From Methylobacterium sp. Leaf117 (GTDB lineage Bacteria; Pseudomonadota; Alphaproteobacteria; Rhizobiales; Beijerinckiaceae), in contig NZ_LMNL01000008.1 of the NCBI RefSeq assembly GCF_001422985.1, forward strand, positions 1-40,053: a DNA stretch of 40,053 nucleotides. The letters are read 5' to 3'. Position numbers and translations under genes: made by a program. Numbering within the stretch: position 1 is the stretch's first letter; every line of letters begins with the position of its first letter. Shown piece by piece: positions 10,178 to 19,415 of this stretch. The notes beneath the pieces are model-generated. The model had not been told where the DNA came from. It saw only the letters and a list, made by a program, of their open reading frames with translations, and made no database searches.

Positions 10178-10988
10178 GGCGTCCTGATTTCCTAGCTCAA
10201 CTCTCAATTTCTAAATTTCTTAACGATCCAACACGACCTGGAAAAAACGCATTAATCAGCTAAACTCGATTTCAAAACAGCGAAGATGGATGTCCTAAAT
10301 TATAATGGAGCAAGAATATTTTATGCTGGCGAAAGTCAATTCATAAAGTATGGCAGGGGCCTCCGTCTGAGATCGTATCCAGAGAATAAACTAGAATCGT
10401 TTTCGGACTGTGAATCTTTTTGCATGCGTCGACACAGAAAATGATATTCCATTCAATCTGGCAACCTGAAATGAGGCAATGGAAACTTGTCGATCAATAG
10501 ACATAAAAATTCTTCATCGAGAAAAATAAGTGTATAGCATGCACATAGTAAAAAACTATTGGTTGTTTATATTCAACTTGTGATATTTTATAATTCAATC
10601 ATTCAAATGATAAGCGTTGCATAATTCGTGATATATTGAAACTAAAACGGTATCTTTAAGTGATTTCTATTCACAATTAAATAATACATAAGAAATGCTG
10701 ATTTTATATCAATAAATACTATCTAAAAAATAGCTATATTGGTCAAAACGTTTCAAATACAGTGCTTCAAATTATTTGCCTTGTGGTCATATCTCCGCCG
10801 GGCAATCGGCCGCCCACCAAATTTCGGCGGTGGTCCACCACATACAGATCTTGCTTCTTGTTCACGTTACGTTGTGGTTCGGCATGGCCTAGTACGCCGC
10901 GCCGACATCCAAGTGATGCGCAAAAACCATGGTGCGGGTGAAGTTTCATTCTCACACGTCAATTCCTCGAACATCGCGTCCGCATCCT
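10178..10988. other. AT-rich intergenic spacer between divergent genes
   Basis: About 800 bases with no credible gene. The part from about 10208 to 10790 is strikingly AT-rich for this genome; for instance only 16 of 60 bases at 10561-10620 are G or C. It separates the minus-strand HD-GYP gene from the plus-strand glycosyltransferase operon and must hold both promoters. Short A/T dyads such as ATAGT-AAAAA-ACTAT (about 10545-10560) occur, but none stands out as an operator. Composition returns towards the genome norm after about 10790. It could bind a xenogeneic silencer or a MucR-type regulator; this is inference. Confidence 0.5.
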
Positions 10989-12071
10989 GTGAAGATCGCC
11001 ATCATCGCGCATCTGAAGTTTCCGATCGCCCAACCATTTTCGGGAGGGCTGGAAATGCACACACATCTACTCGCATCCGCGCTTCAAGCCCGAGGACATG
11101 CGGTCACGTTGTACGCATCGGAGGGGTCCGTCGGTAGCTTCGCCCTTGTTCCGGTATGTGCGCCGACGGGTTGCGCGTTCGACGATGTCTCGGAGGCTCG
11201 CATCGATGCGACAGAGCACGCCGCTTACGTCCGGATCATGGATGCGGTCGCCGCAGAGGGCTTCGACCTCGTGCATAATAACAGCCTGCACTTCTTACCG
11301 CTTCTGCGAGCTGGCGAACTCCCGTGCCCCATGGTGACAGCCCTCCATACCCCTCCGTTCGAACCATTTGTTCGGGGTGTACGGGCGCGGGCGCGAGACA
11401 TGGCGTTTGCTGCGGTTTCGCCCTCGCTCGCGCGGGAGTGGTACGATATCATCAGTGAGCCGCATGTCATCGGAAATGGCATTGATCTCAGCGCCTTCGC
11501 CTACTCCGCGCGCCCTTCGGGCGAGCCACACGCGATCTGGATGGGGAGGCTCGTTCCCGAAAAAGGAACGCACCTCGCCATCGACGCTGCTCGAGTTGCA
11601 GAGCTGCCGCTGAAATTTGCTGGTCCACGCTCGAATCCGGCCTATTGGGATGCCGAAATTGCCCCCCGGCTCGGAGACGACGTCACTTATCTCGGTCACC
11701 TCGGACACGATGATCTCGCACGTTGCGTAGGAGAGGCCCACGTCGCTTTGTGTACGCCTCGTTGGGAAGAGCCTTTCGGGCTCGTGCTAGCTGAATTTCT
11801 CGCGTGCGGAACGCCGGTTGCAGCGTTCCGTCGCGGTGCAATTCCAGACATCCTGGATTCCTCGTGTGGGGTGCTGGCCGCTGCGGATGACGTTGCAGAT
11901 CTCGGCTTTGCCGTCACGCGAGCGATACAGCTTTCGCGTACCGATTGCCGCCGCCGAGCGGAGCAACTGTTCAATGCAGAGACGATGACCGATCGCTACG
12001 AGGGCCTTTATAGAAGCGAGCTTGAACGGATTCCGAAGGCCACGATCGCTGCCCGTGTCAGCAATGGCTGA
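10989..12071 (+). CDS. GT4-family glycosyltransferase
   Basis: GT-B fold sugar transferase of 360 residues if started at GTG 10989 (VKIAIIAHLKFPI, the natural start of the Rossmann fold). The frame is open upstream to ATG 10929, but the extra 20 residues look non-coding. It has the acceptor-side motif FSGGLEMHTHLLASALQARGHAVTLY, the donor domain start WMGRLVPEKGTHLAIDAAR, and the retaining EX7E motif in EEPFGLVLAEFLACGTPVAAF. It is the first gene of three whose ends overlap (the next starts 8 bases before this stop). No signal peptide or membrane segment is seen, so it is probably cytoplasmic or membrane-associated. Donor and acceptor are unknown. Confidence 0.9.
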   Translation: MKIAIIAHLKFPIAQPFSGGLEMHTHLLASALQARGHAVTLYASEGSVGSFALVPVCAPTGCAFDDVSEARIDATEHAAYVRIMDAVAAEGFDLVHNNSLHFLPLLRAGELPCPMVTALHTPPFEPFVRGVRARARDMAFAAVSPSLAREWYDIISEPHVIGNGIDLSAFAYSARPSGEPHAIWMGRLVPEKGTHLAIDAARVAELPLKFAGPRSNPAYWDAEIAPRLGDDVTYLGHLGHDDLARCVGEAHVALCTPRWEEPFGLVLAEFLACGTPVAAFRRGAIPDILDSSCGVLAAADDVADLGFAVTRAIQLSRTDCRRRAEQLFNAETMTDRYEGLYRSELERIPKATIAARVSNG

Positions 12072-13176
12072 GCTTGAAAGCTCTTTGGCGCGAGCTGTGG
12101 TGTGCGTGCCCGCTCGCAACGAGGCCGATACGTTGCCGCGCCTTTTGCGATCCCTTGATCGACAAAAGGGTGTCCCTGATGGCGCACGCCTGCGTGTCAT
12201 CGTCGTGGCCAATAACTGTACAGACTCCACCGTCGAGACCTTAAAGGCTCTGTCGACGCGCTCTGAGATGGTTCATATCGAGTTGCGGGTTCTTGAGGTT
12301 ACCATCCCATCGGAACAAGCACACGTAGGCACTGCGCGTCGTCGAGCTCTCGATGCTGGTGCGGACTGGTTGGACCGGGACGGTGTCAAGAACGGTGTTC
12401 TTCTAAGTACCGATGCTGACGCGATCGCGCCGGAAAACTGGGTGATTTCCAACCTGCGAGCGCTGCAGACAGCGGAACTCGTGGGCGGCCGTCTGGTAAT
12501 TAATAGCGACTTAGCAACCGAAGACCCGCGTCTGAATCAAATCCATGCGGAGATTGAGCGATATTGGTATGCTGTTCGCCAACTCGAAGAGGTCCTTGAT
12601 CCACCGTTTCACGATCCAGCACCCCGGCACGGTGATCATGTCGCTGCGAGCCTGAGCTTAGGTGCGGATTTATATCGTCGGGTTGGAGGCTTGCCGACGC
12701 TTCCTTGCGGCGAGGACAACGCTTTGGTCTCGCGGGTGCGCTGGTTTGGCGGCCGGGTTCGGCATTGCCCAGACGTCTGGATTTCGGTCTCCGATCGCGG
12801 CGTTGGGCGTGTGATCGGTGGAATGGCCACAGAGATGATACGCCGCTCGCGTGTTGCCGACGGCCGTGAAGCCTATCTTCTGCCGGATGCAAACCATTGG
12901 CGAACCTTGATTCAGAGACGCCAGAAGTTAGCTCAATGCTTCGATGATCCTGTCCGCATGGTCCCAGCCTTGAAAGCGTTCGGGCTCTCTCAGGACGATG
13001 TCGCATCTCTCGATCTCGTAGAATGTCCCAACGCGATTGCGCTTGTGGAACGGGTCGAAGCCGCGATTGGGGAGGGAATTCCCCCAGCGGTTCTAGTGCC
13101 TCTGGAATTAGCACTCGCAAACCTCGAGGAGATGCTGGCCGAACTTCGATCATTGTCCGACCCGCGAATGTCATGA
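12064..13176 (+). CDS. GT2-family glycosyltransferase
   Basis: GT-A fold transferase of 370 residues from ATG 12064, which overlaps the end of the GT4 gene. The N-terminal motif VVCVPARNEADTLPRLLRSL and VIVVANNCTDST define the nucleotide-sugar fold. DAD at about 117-119 (LLSTDADAIAPENW) is the metal-binding DXD, and GEDNALVSRVRWFGGRV (about 216 onward) is the acceptor-side ED motif. The last 120 residues, with helical charged stretches, match nothing I recognise. Its stop overlaps the next start as ATGA (13173-13176). Substrates are unknown. Related genes often sit beside PIG-L deacetylases, as one does here. Confidence 0.88.
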   Translation: MAELESSLARAVVCVPARNEADTLPRLLRSLDRQKGVPDGARLRVIVVANNCTDSTVETLKALSTRSEMVHIELRVLEVTIPSEQAHVGTARRRALDAGADWLDRDGVKNGVLLSTDADAIAPENWVISNLRALQTAELVGGRLVINSDLATEDPRLNQIHAEIERYWYAVRQLEEVLDPPFHDPAPRHGDHVAASLSLGADLYRRVGGLPTLPCGEDNALVSRVRWFGGRVRHCPDVWISVSDRGVGRVIGGMATEMIRRSRVADGREAYLLPDANHWRTLIQRRQKLAQCFDDPVRMVPALKAFGLSQDDVASLDLVECPNAIALVERVEAAIGEGIPPAVLVPLELALANLEEMLAELRSLSDPRMS

Positions 13177-14234
13177 GTAGGAGACCAATCGGCTATTATG
13201 TTCATCATCAGGGCGCTGGCCATTGGCAGCGTGCATGTCTGATCGCGAGCGCGCTTGACCGTCCTGTGACATTGATCGGAACGTTTGCCACGAATGACAC
13301 AGAGGCGGCGCCTGTTCCCGTCCTCGATTTACCGGACGATCGCGTTGGCGTGTCCTTTGACGGGCAAGACGGAGCAGATACCCGTCCCCTGGGTCTGCAC
13401 TATGCACCTGTCTGTGCTGACAATGTCCGGACGCGAATGGGTCAGTTCGCTTCGTGGGTTGCTGAGGCCAATCCAGCTCTAATCGTCATTGACGTCTCAG
13501 TTGAAATCACCCTTTTCGCCCGCCTGATGTCTGTCCCGACATTGGCGGTTCGCCTAGCCGGAACGCGCAGCGATATGCCCCATCTGGAGGCGTTTCGCGC
13601 TGCCGATCGATTGCTGGCGTTTTTTCCGGTGGAACTCGACTCGCCTACAACACCTGACTGGGTTCGTGCGAAAACATTTTACACCGGCCTGCTCACATCG
13701 GAGAGGCCCACAACGCCAGTTGCAGACGAAGATGGTTCGATCTTGGTCATCTATGGGCGCGGTGGCGCTGGCGGTAGCCTGAGAGATCTGGCGGCTGCAG
13801 CTCGAGCGGTACCCGATCGTCCATGGCATGTGCTTGGGCCGACAAGTGGAAGCGCATCGGATTTGCCGCCGAATCTCCACCATCACGGCTGGGTTGCCGA
13901 CCCGACTCCATTCATAGAGCGGGCCACTCTGGTCATCGGCGGTGGTGGCGATGGCGTGGTCTCCGCCGTAGCTGCAACGGCTAAGCGTTTCATCTGCCTT
14001 CCCGAACCCCGACCTTTTGACGAGCAATTCGAGAAGTCTCTCGCGCTGTCAGGCATGGGGGCAGCCATCCATTGTCCGATGTGGCCCAGCCCAGAAGCAT
14101 GGCCGGAACTCGTCATGGCGGGCCTCGACCTGAATCCAGCCGTGATCGGTGGACTTGCACGACCGGGCGCGATCTCGCGGACTGCTGCCTTCATCATGGA
14201 AGCGGCTGAGCGAGCCGACAAGAGACGCCGTTAG
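13173..14234 (+). CDS. GT-B fold glycosyltransferase, MurG/GT28-like
   Basis: 353 residues from ATG 13173. The N-terminus GYYVHHQGAGHWQRACLIASAL has the GxGH-xxR loop of MurG-like enzymes (His17, Arg20), and the C-terminal half has VIGGGGDGVVSAVAATAKRFICLPEPRPFDEQF, the donor-binding loop of the same superfamily. Family membership is clear at the fold level, but the sugar is not known. It is the last gene of the three-gene operon and ends 16 bases before the end of the convergent minus-strand GT2 gene, with no terminator visible between them. Composition changes to the GC-rich norm just after this gene. Confidence 0.82.
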   Translation: MSRRPIGYYVHHQGAGHWQRACLIASALDRPVTLIGTFATNDTEAAPVPVLDLPDDRVGVSFDGQDGADTRPLGLHYAPVCADNVRTRMGQFASWVAEANPALIVIDVSVEITLFARLMSVPTLAVRLAGTRSDMPHLEAFRAADRLLAFFPVELDSPTTPDWVRAKTFYTGLLTSERPTTPVADEDGSILVIYGRGGAGGSLRDLAAAARAVPDRPWHVLGPTSGSASDLPPNLHHHGWVADPTPFIERATLVIGGGGDGVVSAVAATAKRFICLPEPRPFDEQFEKSLALSGMGAAIHCPMWPSPEAWPELVMAGLDLNPAVIGGLARPGAISRTAAFIMEAAERADKRRR

Positions 14235-14250
14235 GCCGAGGATCGATGAC

Positions 14251-15105
14251 TCAGAAAGGCTGGTCGTACGCAACGCGCGCGGCGACAATCTCGTCCGCTG
14301 TTGGCAGGCGCAGGACTGTGATGGCATTGCGCCAATCGGGGTTAATCAGGCCGCAGCCTGCGAAGCTATCGAGCCAGCCATCCATCGGCCAGAGCCCGTG
14401 CCGCGCTCGGAAGCGCGACGCGTTGCGGATAATGTCGGCAAAATACTGGAGGGGTGGATCGCAGGCGCCGTGGTGCTGGTGAAAGGCTTGTCCGCTGGCG
14501 CTGAACAGCACCGGAATACCCAGAGCATCGGCGCGAAAAGCAAGATCCGTATCTTCAGCGCCGTAGCCGTCGAAACCCTCGTCGAAGCCGTTCAGGCGAT
14601 CGAAAGTGGCCGTCCGGACCCCAAAGGCGAGCGACCAGAACAATCCGGGATTGTCGCTGCGTGCCATTCCGTGGGCTGGAAAGTGTCGGACGGGATGAGG
14701 ATGGCCCGCCGCCCGCAGTCCGACCTCGGTCCAGCCATCCATGACCGATCCAGCCGGTAAGTATCGGATTTCACAACAGATTAGGCCATCAGCCTCGCCC
14801 AGATCAGCGCTCAGCCGCGGGACGAGATCCGCCGAGGGGATGCAGTCGACGTCGAGGAAGATCAGGTTGCCGGTCGCAGCGGCCTGCCGTCCAGCATTGC
14901 GTGCCCGAGCCAGCGGCAGGCCTGGACTGTTCAAGACGATGCGGCGAATTGGGAAGCCGTAATCAGGCAGGGGCGGGGGCTCGGCGCCCATTTCGACGAC
15001 AATGCAGGCCTCAGGGTGAGGGCCCCGGGCAACGCCTTCGAGAAGGCGGGCGAGATGGGCGTCGCGACCCTTGTTCAGGGTGATGAGGGTGGTGCCGGCG
15101 ATCAC
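14251..15105 (-). CDS. GT2-family glycosyltransferase, galactosyltransferase-like
   Basis: 284-residue GT-A enzyme. It shows TLITLNKGRDAHLARLL at the N-terminus, LARARNAGRQAAATGNLIFLDVDCIP with the DXD at 85-87, and GFDEGFDGYGAEDTDLAFRA with the ED pair at 184-185. The last pattern is typical of the galactosyltransferase-type GT2 subfamily. Its start overlaps the stop of the PIG-L gene upstream by four bases, so both are probably co-translated. GC-rich codons match the rest of the chromosome, unlike the convergent glycosyltransferase operon. A joint role in one glycoconjugate is inferred only from proximity. Confidence 0.9.
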   Translation of the reverse strand: MIAGTTLITLNKGRDAHLARLLEGVARGPHPEACIVVEMGAEPPPLPDYGFPIRRIVLNSPGLPLARARNAGRQAAATGNLIFLDVDCIPSADLVPRLSADLGEADGLICCEIRYLPAGSVMDGWTEVGLRAAGHPHPVRHFPAHGMARSDNPGLFWSLAFGVRTATFDRLNGFDEGFDGYGAEDTDLAFRADALGIPVLFSASGQAFHQHHGACDPPLQYFADIIRNASRFRARHGLWPMDGWLDSFAGCGLINPDWRNAITVLRLPTADEIVAARVAYDQPF

Positions 15106-15860
15106 GGGGTGAGGCCGTCCATGGCGACAAAGATCTCGTAGGGACCAGTGAAACGCGCGATCATCTCGGGTTCGAGGCGAAACCCGGTGGGATCGTCGGC
15201 GATGAGATCGGTGGTTTGGGAGCGGTGAGCGCCGATTGCGGACGTCTTGGCGGCGCGGTGGACTGTGACATCGACCCGGAAACCGGTCGGGCCGGGGCCG
15301 ACTTCGGTTCCTTCAGGAAGGGTCCAACCCCATACCGGATAAGCGAAAATCCGGATCGGGCCGAGCGCTGGCCGGGCGAGTCGGACGAGGGCTGCGGAGG
15401 CCTGATGGTCGCAATGGGGATCGTGCCCCCAGGTGACGCAGACGGCGCCGGCATCGGCGTCGTGGGCGATCGCGGCGATCCGCTCGGCGGCGTCTTCTGC
15501 CATCGGACCCGTGCTTGGGACGCCGGCATCGGGCAGGCGCAGGAAGGTCACGGCTTCCGCTGGAACGCCCAGTAGACCAGCTGCGTCGACCAACTCCGTT
15601 TCGCGGAGGTCACGCAGTTTTTCGGGGGAATACAGTGCCGAGTGCGTATGCGAGCCGCAGCCGTCGCTGACGATGACAATCCGCACGTCGCGTCCCCGAG
15701 CGCGAGCCTCGGCGATGATGCCACCGCAGCCGAGGCTCTCGTCGTCCGGATGGGGAGCCACCACGACGAGGCCCTTGCCGCCGATCAGAGCGTCAAGATC
15801 CGCAACCGGCAGGCGCTCGGCGGCGGCGAGGAAGGCATCGGCATGCATCGGGTGGCTCAA
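15102..15860 (-). CDS. PIG-L family deacetylase
   Basis: Zinc-dependent N-acetylglucosamine deacetylase-like protein (LmbE/PIG-L fold), 252 residues. It has the metal and catalytic motif VVVAPHPDDESLGCGG (AHPDDE at about 35-41) and the second histidine motif HDPHCDH (about 146-152). The family removes acetyl groups from N-acetyl sugars in glycolipids, mycothiol or antibiotics. It is the first gene of a pair with the GT2 downstream (4-base overlap). It begins 76 bases after the stop of the polysaccharide-deacetylase-like gene on the same strand, so read-through from that operon is possible. Confidence 0.9.
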   Translation of the reverse strand: MSHPMHADAFLAAAERLPVADLDALIGGKGLVVVAPHPDDESLGCGGIIAEARARGRDVRIVIVSDGCGSHTHSALYSPEKLRDLRETELVDAAGLLGVPAEAVTFLRLPDAGVPSTGPMAEDAAERIAAIAHDADAGAVCVTWGHDPHCDHQASAALVRLARPALGPIRIFAYPVWGWTLPEGTEVGPGPTGFRVDVTVHRAAKTSAIGAHRSQTTDLIADDPTGFRLEPEMIARFTGPYEIFVAMDGLTP

Positions 15861-15936
15861 GGTCGGCGACAGCGTGAGCCGTCCCCTTAGCGGCGCCAGC
15901 CTGATCGGTGGCTGAACGGACCCGTCCAGCGACTCT

Positions 15937-16830
15937 TCACAGGGCCGTTCCGCTGTCTTCGGAGAAGACAGCGATGCCGCCGGCGGTGGTCAACCAGATC
16001 TCCTCGCGCCGCGCTGCGATATGGGCGAGCGCCCGGCGCAGGGGACGCAGACGGTGCGGCTGGCCGACGATGTAGGGATGGAGCGCGATGCCCATGACGA
16101 GGGGGGCGGTGCGCGACTGCTCCAGCATCTCGTCGAAGGCCTCGACGAGGGCGTCGGCGAATTGCTGGCCGGTCTCCTTGCGCGCGACGATAGCGGGGAT
16201 GTCGTTGAGTTCCTGGGGGTAGGGCACCGCCAGGATGCGGCCGCCGTTGCGGGTCGCGAACCAGGTCGGCTGATCGTCGTGGCACCAGTCGAGGAGGTAG
16301 CGGTAGCCGGCTTCCGCGAGGAGATCCGGGGTGAACCGGCTCTGCGAGATCCAGGGACCGAGCCAGCCCCTGGGGGCATGGCCTTCCTGAGCGGTGAGGA
16401 TGGCGGTGGCCTCGGTGATGAGGGCGCGTTCGTCGGCCTCGACGCGGTCGCCCTGGCGCTCGGCATTGGTGCGGCCGTGGCCGACGATCTCGTCGCCGCG
16501 CGCCCGGAAGGCCTCGATCAGCCCGGGGCAATCGGCGTAGAGGCGACTGTTGACGAGGACGCTCGCCGGCATCCCGAGCCCATCGAGGGTGTCCTTGATG
16601 CGCCAAGCCCCGATGCGATTGCCCCAGTCGCGCCAGGCATAATTGAGCACGTCCGGCTGCGGACCGCCGGGCGCCAGTTCAGCGCCGAGGCCGCCTCCGA
16701 AATCGAACCCCTCCAGATTGAGGGCCAGGTAAACCGCCAGACGCTTGCCCCCCGGCCAGTCGTAGACCGGCCGGTTGGGCAGAGCGCTGTAGGCGTAGCG
16801 GCCGTGATGCGGCCGGGCGTTGTCGGTCAT
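15937..16830 (-). CDS. polysaccharide deacetylase (NodB-fold) family hydrolase
   Basis: 297 residues with the NodB-type barrel start (WPGGKRLAVYLALNLEGFDF), GDEIVGHGRTNAERQ as the metal-histidine region, and ALHPYIVGQPHRLRPL near the end. The pattern resembles the PuuE/allantoinase-like branch, which acts on C-N bonds of small molecules, more than secreted chitin deacetylases. There is no signal peptide. The position where NodB enzymes carry the catalytic Asp is Asn/Leu-Glu here, as in that branch. It lies 17 bases downstream of the amidase gene in a transporter operon, so a role in breaking down an imported amide or ureide is likely but unproven. Confidence 0.82.
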   Translation of the reverse strand: MTDNARPHHGRYAYSALPNRPVYDWPGGKRLAVYLALNLEGFDFGGGLGAELAPGGPQPDVLNYAWRDWGNRIGAWRIKDTLDGLGMPASVLVNSRLYADCPGLIEAFRARGDEIVGHGRTNAERQGDRVEADERALITEATAILTAQEGHAPRGWLGPWISQSRFTPDLLAEAGYRYLLDWCHDDQPTWFATRNGGRILAVPYPQELNDIPAIVARKETGQQFADALVEAFDEMLEQSRTAPLVMGIALHPYIVGQPHRLRPLRRALAHIAARREEIWLTTAGGIAVFSEDSGTAL

Positions 16831-16847
16831 GGGGAATCTCGAACGGA

Positions 16848-18341
16848 TCAGGAGAGGTCCAGCAGCGCAGGTCTGCGCATCGACACCCAGTTCGTGGCGG
16901 CGTCGTAGGCGGCCCCGAGCTGCAGGCAGGCACGCTCGCCGTTGTTGGGGCCGACGATCTGGATGCCTGAGGGGCGCCCGGCCGGGTCGAAGCCGGCCGG
17001 CACGTTGAGGGCCGGCAGGCCGCTCATGGTCACAGGAATCGTCACCTCCATCCAGCGATGGTAGGTGTCCATGGTCCGGCCGCCGACGGTCTTGGGCCAG
17101 CGTTCTTCGATGTCGAAGGGGAACACCTGGGCCGAGGGCATGAGGAGGAAGTCATAGCGCTCCTGGAATCGGCGCACGGCCTCGTACCAGGCGGTGCGGC
17201 CCTCCTGCGCGGCGGTGACCTGATCGGCGGAGAGCGCCAAGCCGCGCTCGACCTCCCAGACCGCCTCCGGCTTGAGCAAATCGCGATAGGCCGGCTCGTC
17301 GTAGAGGGGTCGCAGGTTGGAAGCGGTCATCCAGGCACGCAGGGTGAGCCAATCGCGCCAGACCTTGGCCATATCGAAGCGTGGGCGGTCCCACTCCACC
17401 TTGGCGCCAAGCGCCTCGAAGGCCGACAGCGCACTGCGGTCGAGGTCGAGCACGCCCGCTTCGAAGGGCAGGTAGCCGCCGAGATCGTCGAACCAGGCGA
17501 TGCGGGCGCCGGTGAAGTCCCGCTTCAGATCGTCGGCGAAGATCGCGGGGTCCTGCGTATTCGAGTACGGCACCCGCGCGTCGTAGCCGGCCTGGACGGA
17601 AAGCAGCAGGCCGAGATCCGCGGGCGAGCGCCCAATTCCGCCCGAGACGCCGAGTCCCGCCGTGAAGGCGTCCTTGGTCTCGATCGGGATGCGGCCGTAG
17701 CCGGTGCGCAGGCCGAACAGGTTGTTGAAGGCGGGCGGGTTGCGCAGCGATCCGGCATGATCGCTGCCATCGGCGACCGGCTGCATGTGGAGCGCTACCG
17801 CCACCGCCGCGCCGCCGCTTGAGCCCCCCGAAGTCTTGGTCGGATCGTAGGCGTTGCGGGTGGCGCCGTAGACCGGGTTGAAGGTCTGCGAGCCAAGACC
17901 GAATTCCGGCATGTTGGTTCGGCCGGTGAAGATCGCGCCGGCCTTGCGCAGGCGCTTGACCATGATCGAATCCGCCGCCGCGATCCGGTCGCGGAAAATC
18001 GGCGACCCTTGCGTGAAGGGCAGGCCCTTCACCGCATCGATGTCCTTCACCGCGTGGGGAAACCCGTGCAGCGGCCCGAGGAATTCGCCGCGCGCGGCTT
18101 GCACGTCGCGCTCTTCGGCGGCGGCCATCAGGTCGGCCCGGTCGCGCAGGGCCACGATGGCGTTGACGGTCGGGTTCACCCGGTCGATCTGGTCGAGACA
18201 GGCGGACATGACCTCGACGCAGGAGATGCGCCGGGCGTGGATCGCGGCCGAGAGGTCGACGGCGCCGAGGCTGAGGATGTCGTGGTCCGAAGCCGTGAGA
18301 GCCGCCGTTTTGGCCACGGCGATCGATGGGTCTGTGCTCAT
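16848..18341 (-). CDS. amidase (amidase-signature family)
   Basis: Hydrolyses a carboxamide to acid plus amine/ammonia. 497 residues, normal length. The Ser-cisSer-Lys triad can be read directly: Lys99 in HAVKDIDAVKG, cis-Ser174 in TSGGSSGGAAVAVA, and nucleophile Ser198 in GSDHAGSLRNPPAF. The last motif differs from the common DTGGSIR form but is seen in a large amidase subgroup. There is no signal peptide, so it is cytoplasmic. It is placed 39 bases after the second ABC ATPase gene and 17 bases before the deacetylase-family gene. The context suggests that its substrate enters through the neighbouring transporter. Confidence 0.93.
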   Translation of the reverse strand: MSTDPSIAVAKTAALTASDHDILSLGAVDLSAAIHARRISCVEVMSACLDQIDRVNPTVNAIVALRDRADLMAAAEERDVQAARGEFLGPLHGFPHAVKDIDAVKGLPFTQGSPIFRDRIAAADSIMVKRLRKAGAIFTGRTNMPEFGLGSQTFNPVYGATRNAYDPTKTSGGSSGGAAVAVALHMQPVADGSDHAGSLRNPPAFNNLFGLRTGYGRIPIETKDAFTAGLGVSGGIGRSPADLGLLLSVQAGYDARVPYSNTQDPAIFADDLKRDFTGARIAWFDDLGGYLPFEAGVLDLDRSALSAFEALGAKVEWDRPRFDMAKVWRDWLTLRAWMTASNLRPLYDEPAYRDLLKPEAVWEVERGLALSADQVTAAQEGRTAWYEAVRRFQERYDFLLMPSAQVFPFDIEERWPKTVGGRTMDTYHRWMEVTIPVTMSGLPALNVPAGFDPAGRPSGIQIVGPNNGERACLQLGAAYDAATNWVSMRRPALLDLS

Positions 18342-18380
18342 GCTCTGGCTCTGGAACGCGCCCGCGCGGAAAACCGGCCG

Positions 18381-19415
18381 TCAGGCCGGCAACCGCCGCT
18401 CCTGAAAGGCGTGGCAGGCCACACCCTCGACCAGGGTCGGGACCTCGGTGCGGCAGCGCTCGTTTGCGAAGGGGCAGCGCGGGTTGAAGGCGCAGCCCGT
18501 CGGGGGGTCGATCGGGTTCGGGATCTCGCCGGAGACGGGGATGCGCTTGCGCCCGGTGAGGCCGATATCCGGCACCGAATCGAGCAGCATGCGCGTGTAG
18601 GGGTGTTTCGGAGCACGGAAGAGTTCCCGTCCGTCTGCGATCTCGACCACCCGCCCGAGATACATCACCCCGATCCGGTTCGCCATGTGGCGAACGACGG
18701 CGAGGTTATGGCTGATGAACAGATAGGTCAGCCCGAGGCGGTCCTGCAGGTCGCGCATCAGGTTGAGAATCTGAGCCTGGACCGAGACGTCCAGGGCCGA
18801 GGTCGGCTCGTCGCCCACCAGGAACTCGGCTTCCGAGGCGAGCGCCCGCGCGATGGCAATGCGCTGGCGCTGGCCGCCGGAGAACTCGTGCGGGTATTTG
18901 ACCCCGTCGTCGGGGTGCAGGCCGACGAGGCCGAGGAGTTCGCCGACCCGGCGCCCGATGGCGACGTCGCCCTGCAGGAGATTGAAGGCCCGGATCGGTT
19001 CGGCGATGATGTTCCGCACCCGCCAACGCGGGTTCATGGACGCGTAAGGGTCTTGGAAGATCATCTGGATTCGGCGGCGCAGCCGGCGCCGGGCCGCGGC
19101 CTCGCGCGGATCGGTCATCGACACGCCGGTGATCCGCACATCGCCGGCGCTCGGCGGCAGCAGGCCCACCACCATGCGGGCGACCGTCGATTTTCCCGAG
19201 CCCGACTCGCCGACGAGCGCGAAGGTCTGGCCGCGGCGAATGGCGAAGCTCACGCCGTCGACGGCGCGCAGGATCTGCCGGGGCTGACGCTCGATGACCC
19301 GGTTGAGCCAGGGGCGAGATACGTCGAACGTGCGGCGCAGGCCTTCGATCACGACGTAAGGCGCATCGCCGGGGCGGGTGTCGGGCTGGGGCAGGGGCAT
19401 GACGGGCGCGTTCAT
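18381..19415 (-). CDS. oligopeptide/dipeptide ABC transporter ATP-binding protein (OppF/DppF type)
   Basis: 344 residues with Walker A GESGSGKST, signature FSGGQRQRIAIARAL, Walker B FLVGDEPTSALDVS and switch histidine FISHN. The C-terminal oligo_HPY region includes TGCAFNPRCPFANERC, whose cysteines bind an iron-sulfur cluster in some homologues. An extra N-terminal segment (about 30 residues) precedes the ATPase fold. The first four bases of the gene overlap the end of the OppD-type gene, so they are coupled. It energises the import system encoded upstream. Confidence 0.93.
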   Translation of the reverse strand: MNAPVMPLPQPDTRPGDAPYVVIEGLRRTFDVSRPWLNRVIERQPRQILRAVDGVSFAIRRGQTFALVGESGSGKSTVARMVVGLLPPSAGDVRITGVSMTDPREAAARRRLRRRIQMIFQDPYASMNPRWRVRNIIAEPIRAFNLLQGDVAIGRRVGELLGLVGLHPDDGVKYPHEFSGGQRQRIAIARALASEAEFLVGDEPTSALDVSVQAQILNLMRDLQDRLGLTYLFISHNLAVVRHMANRIGVMYLGRVVEIADGRELFRAPKHPYTRMLLDSVPDIGLTGRKRIPVSGEIPNPIDPPTGCAFNPRCPFANERCRTEVPTLVEGVACHAFQERRLPA

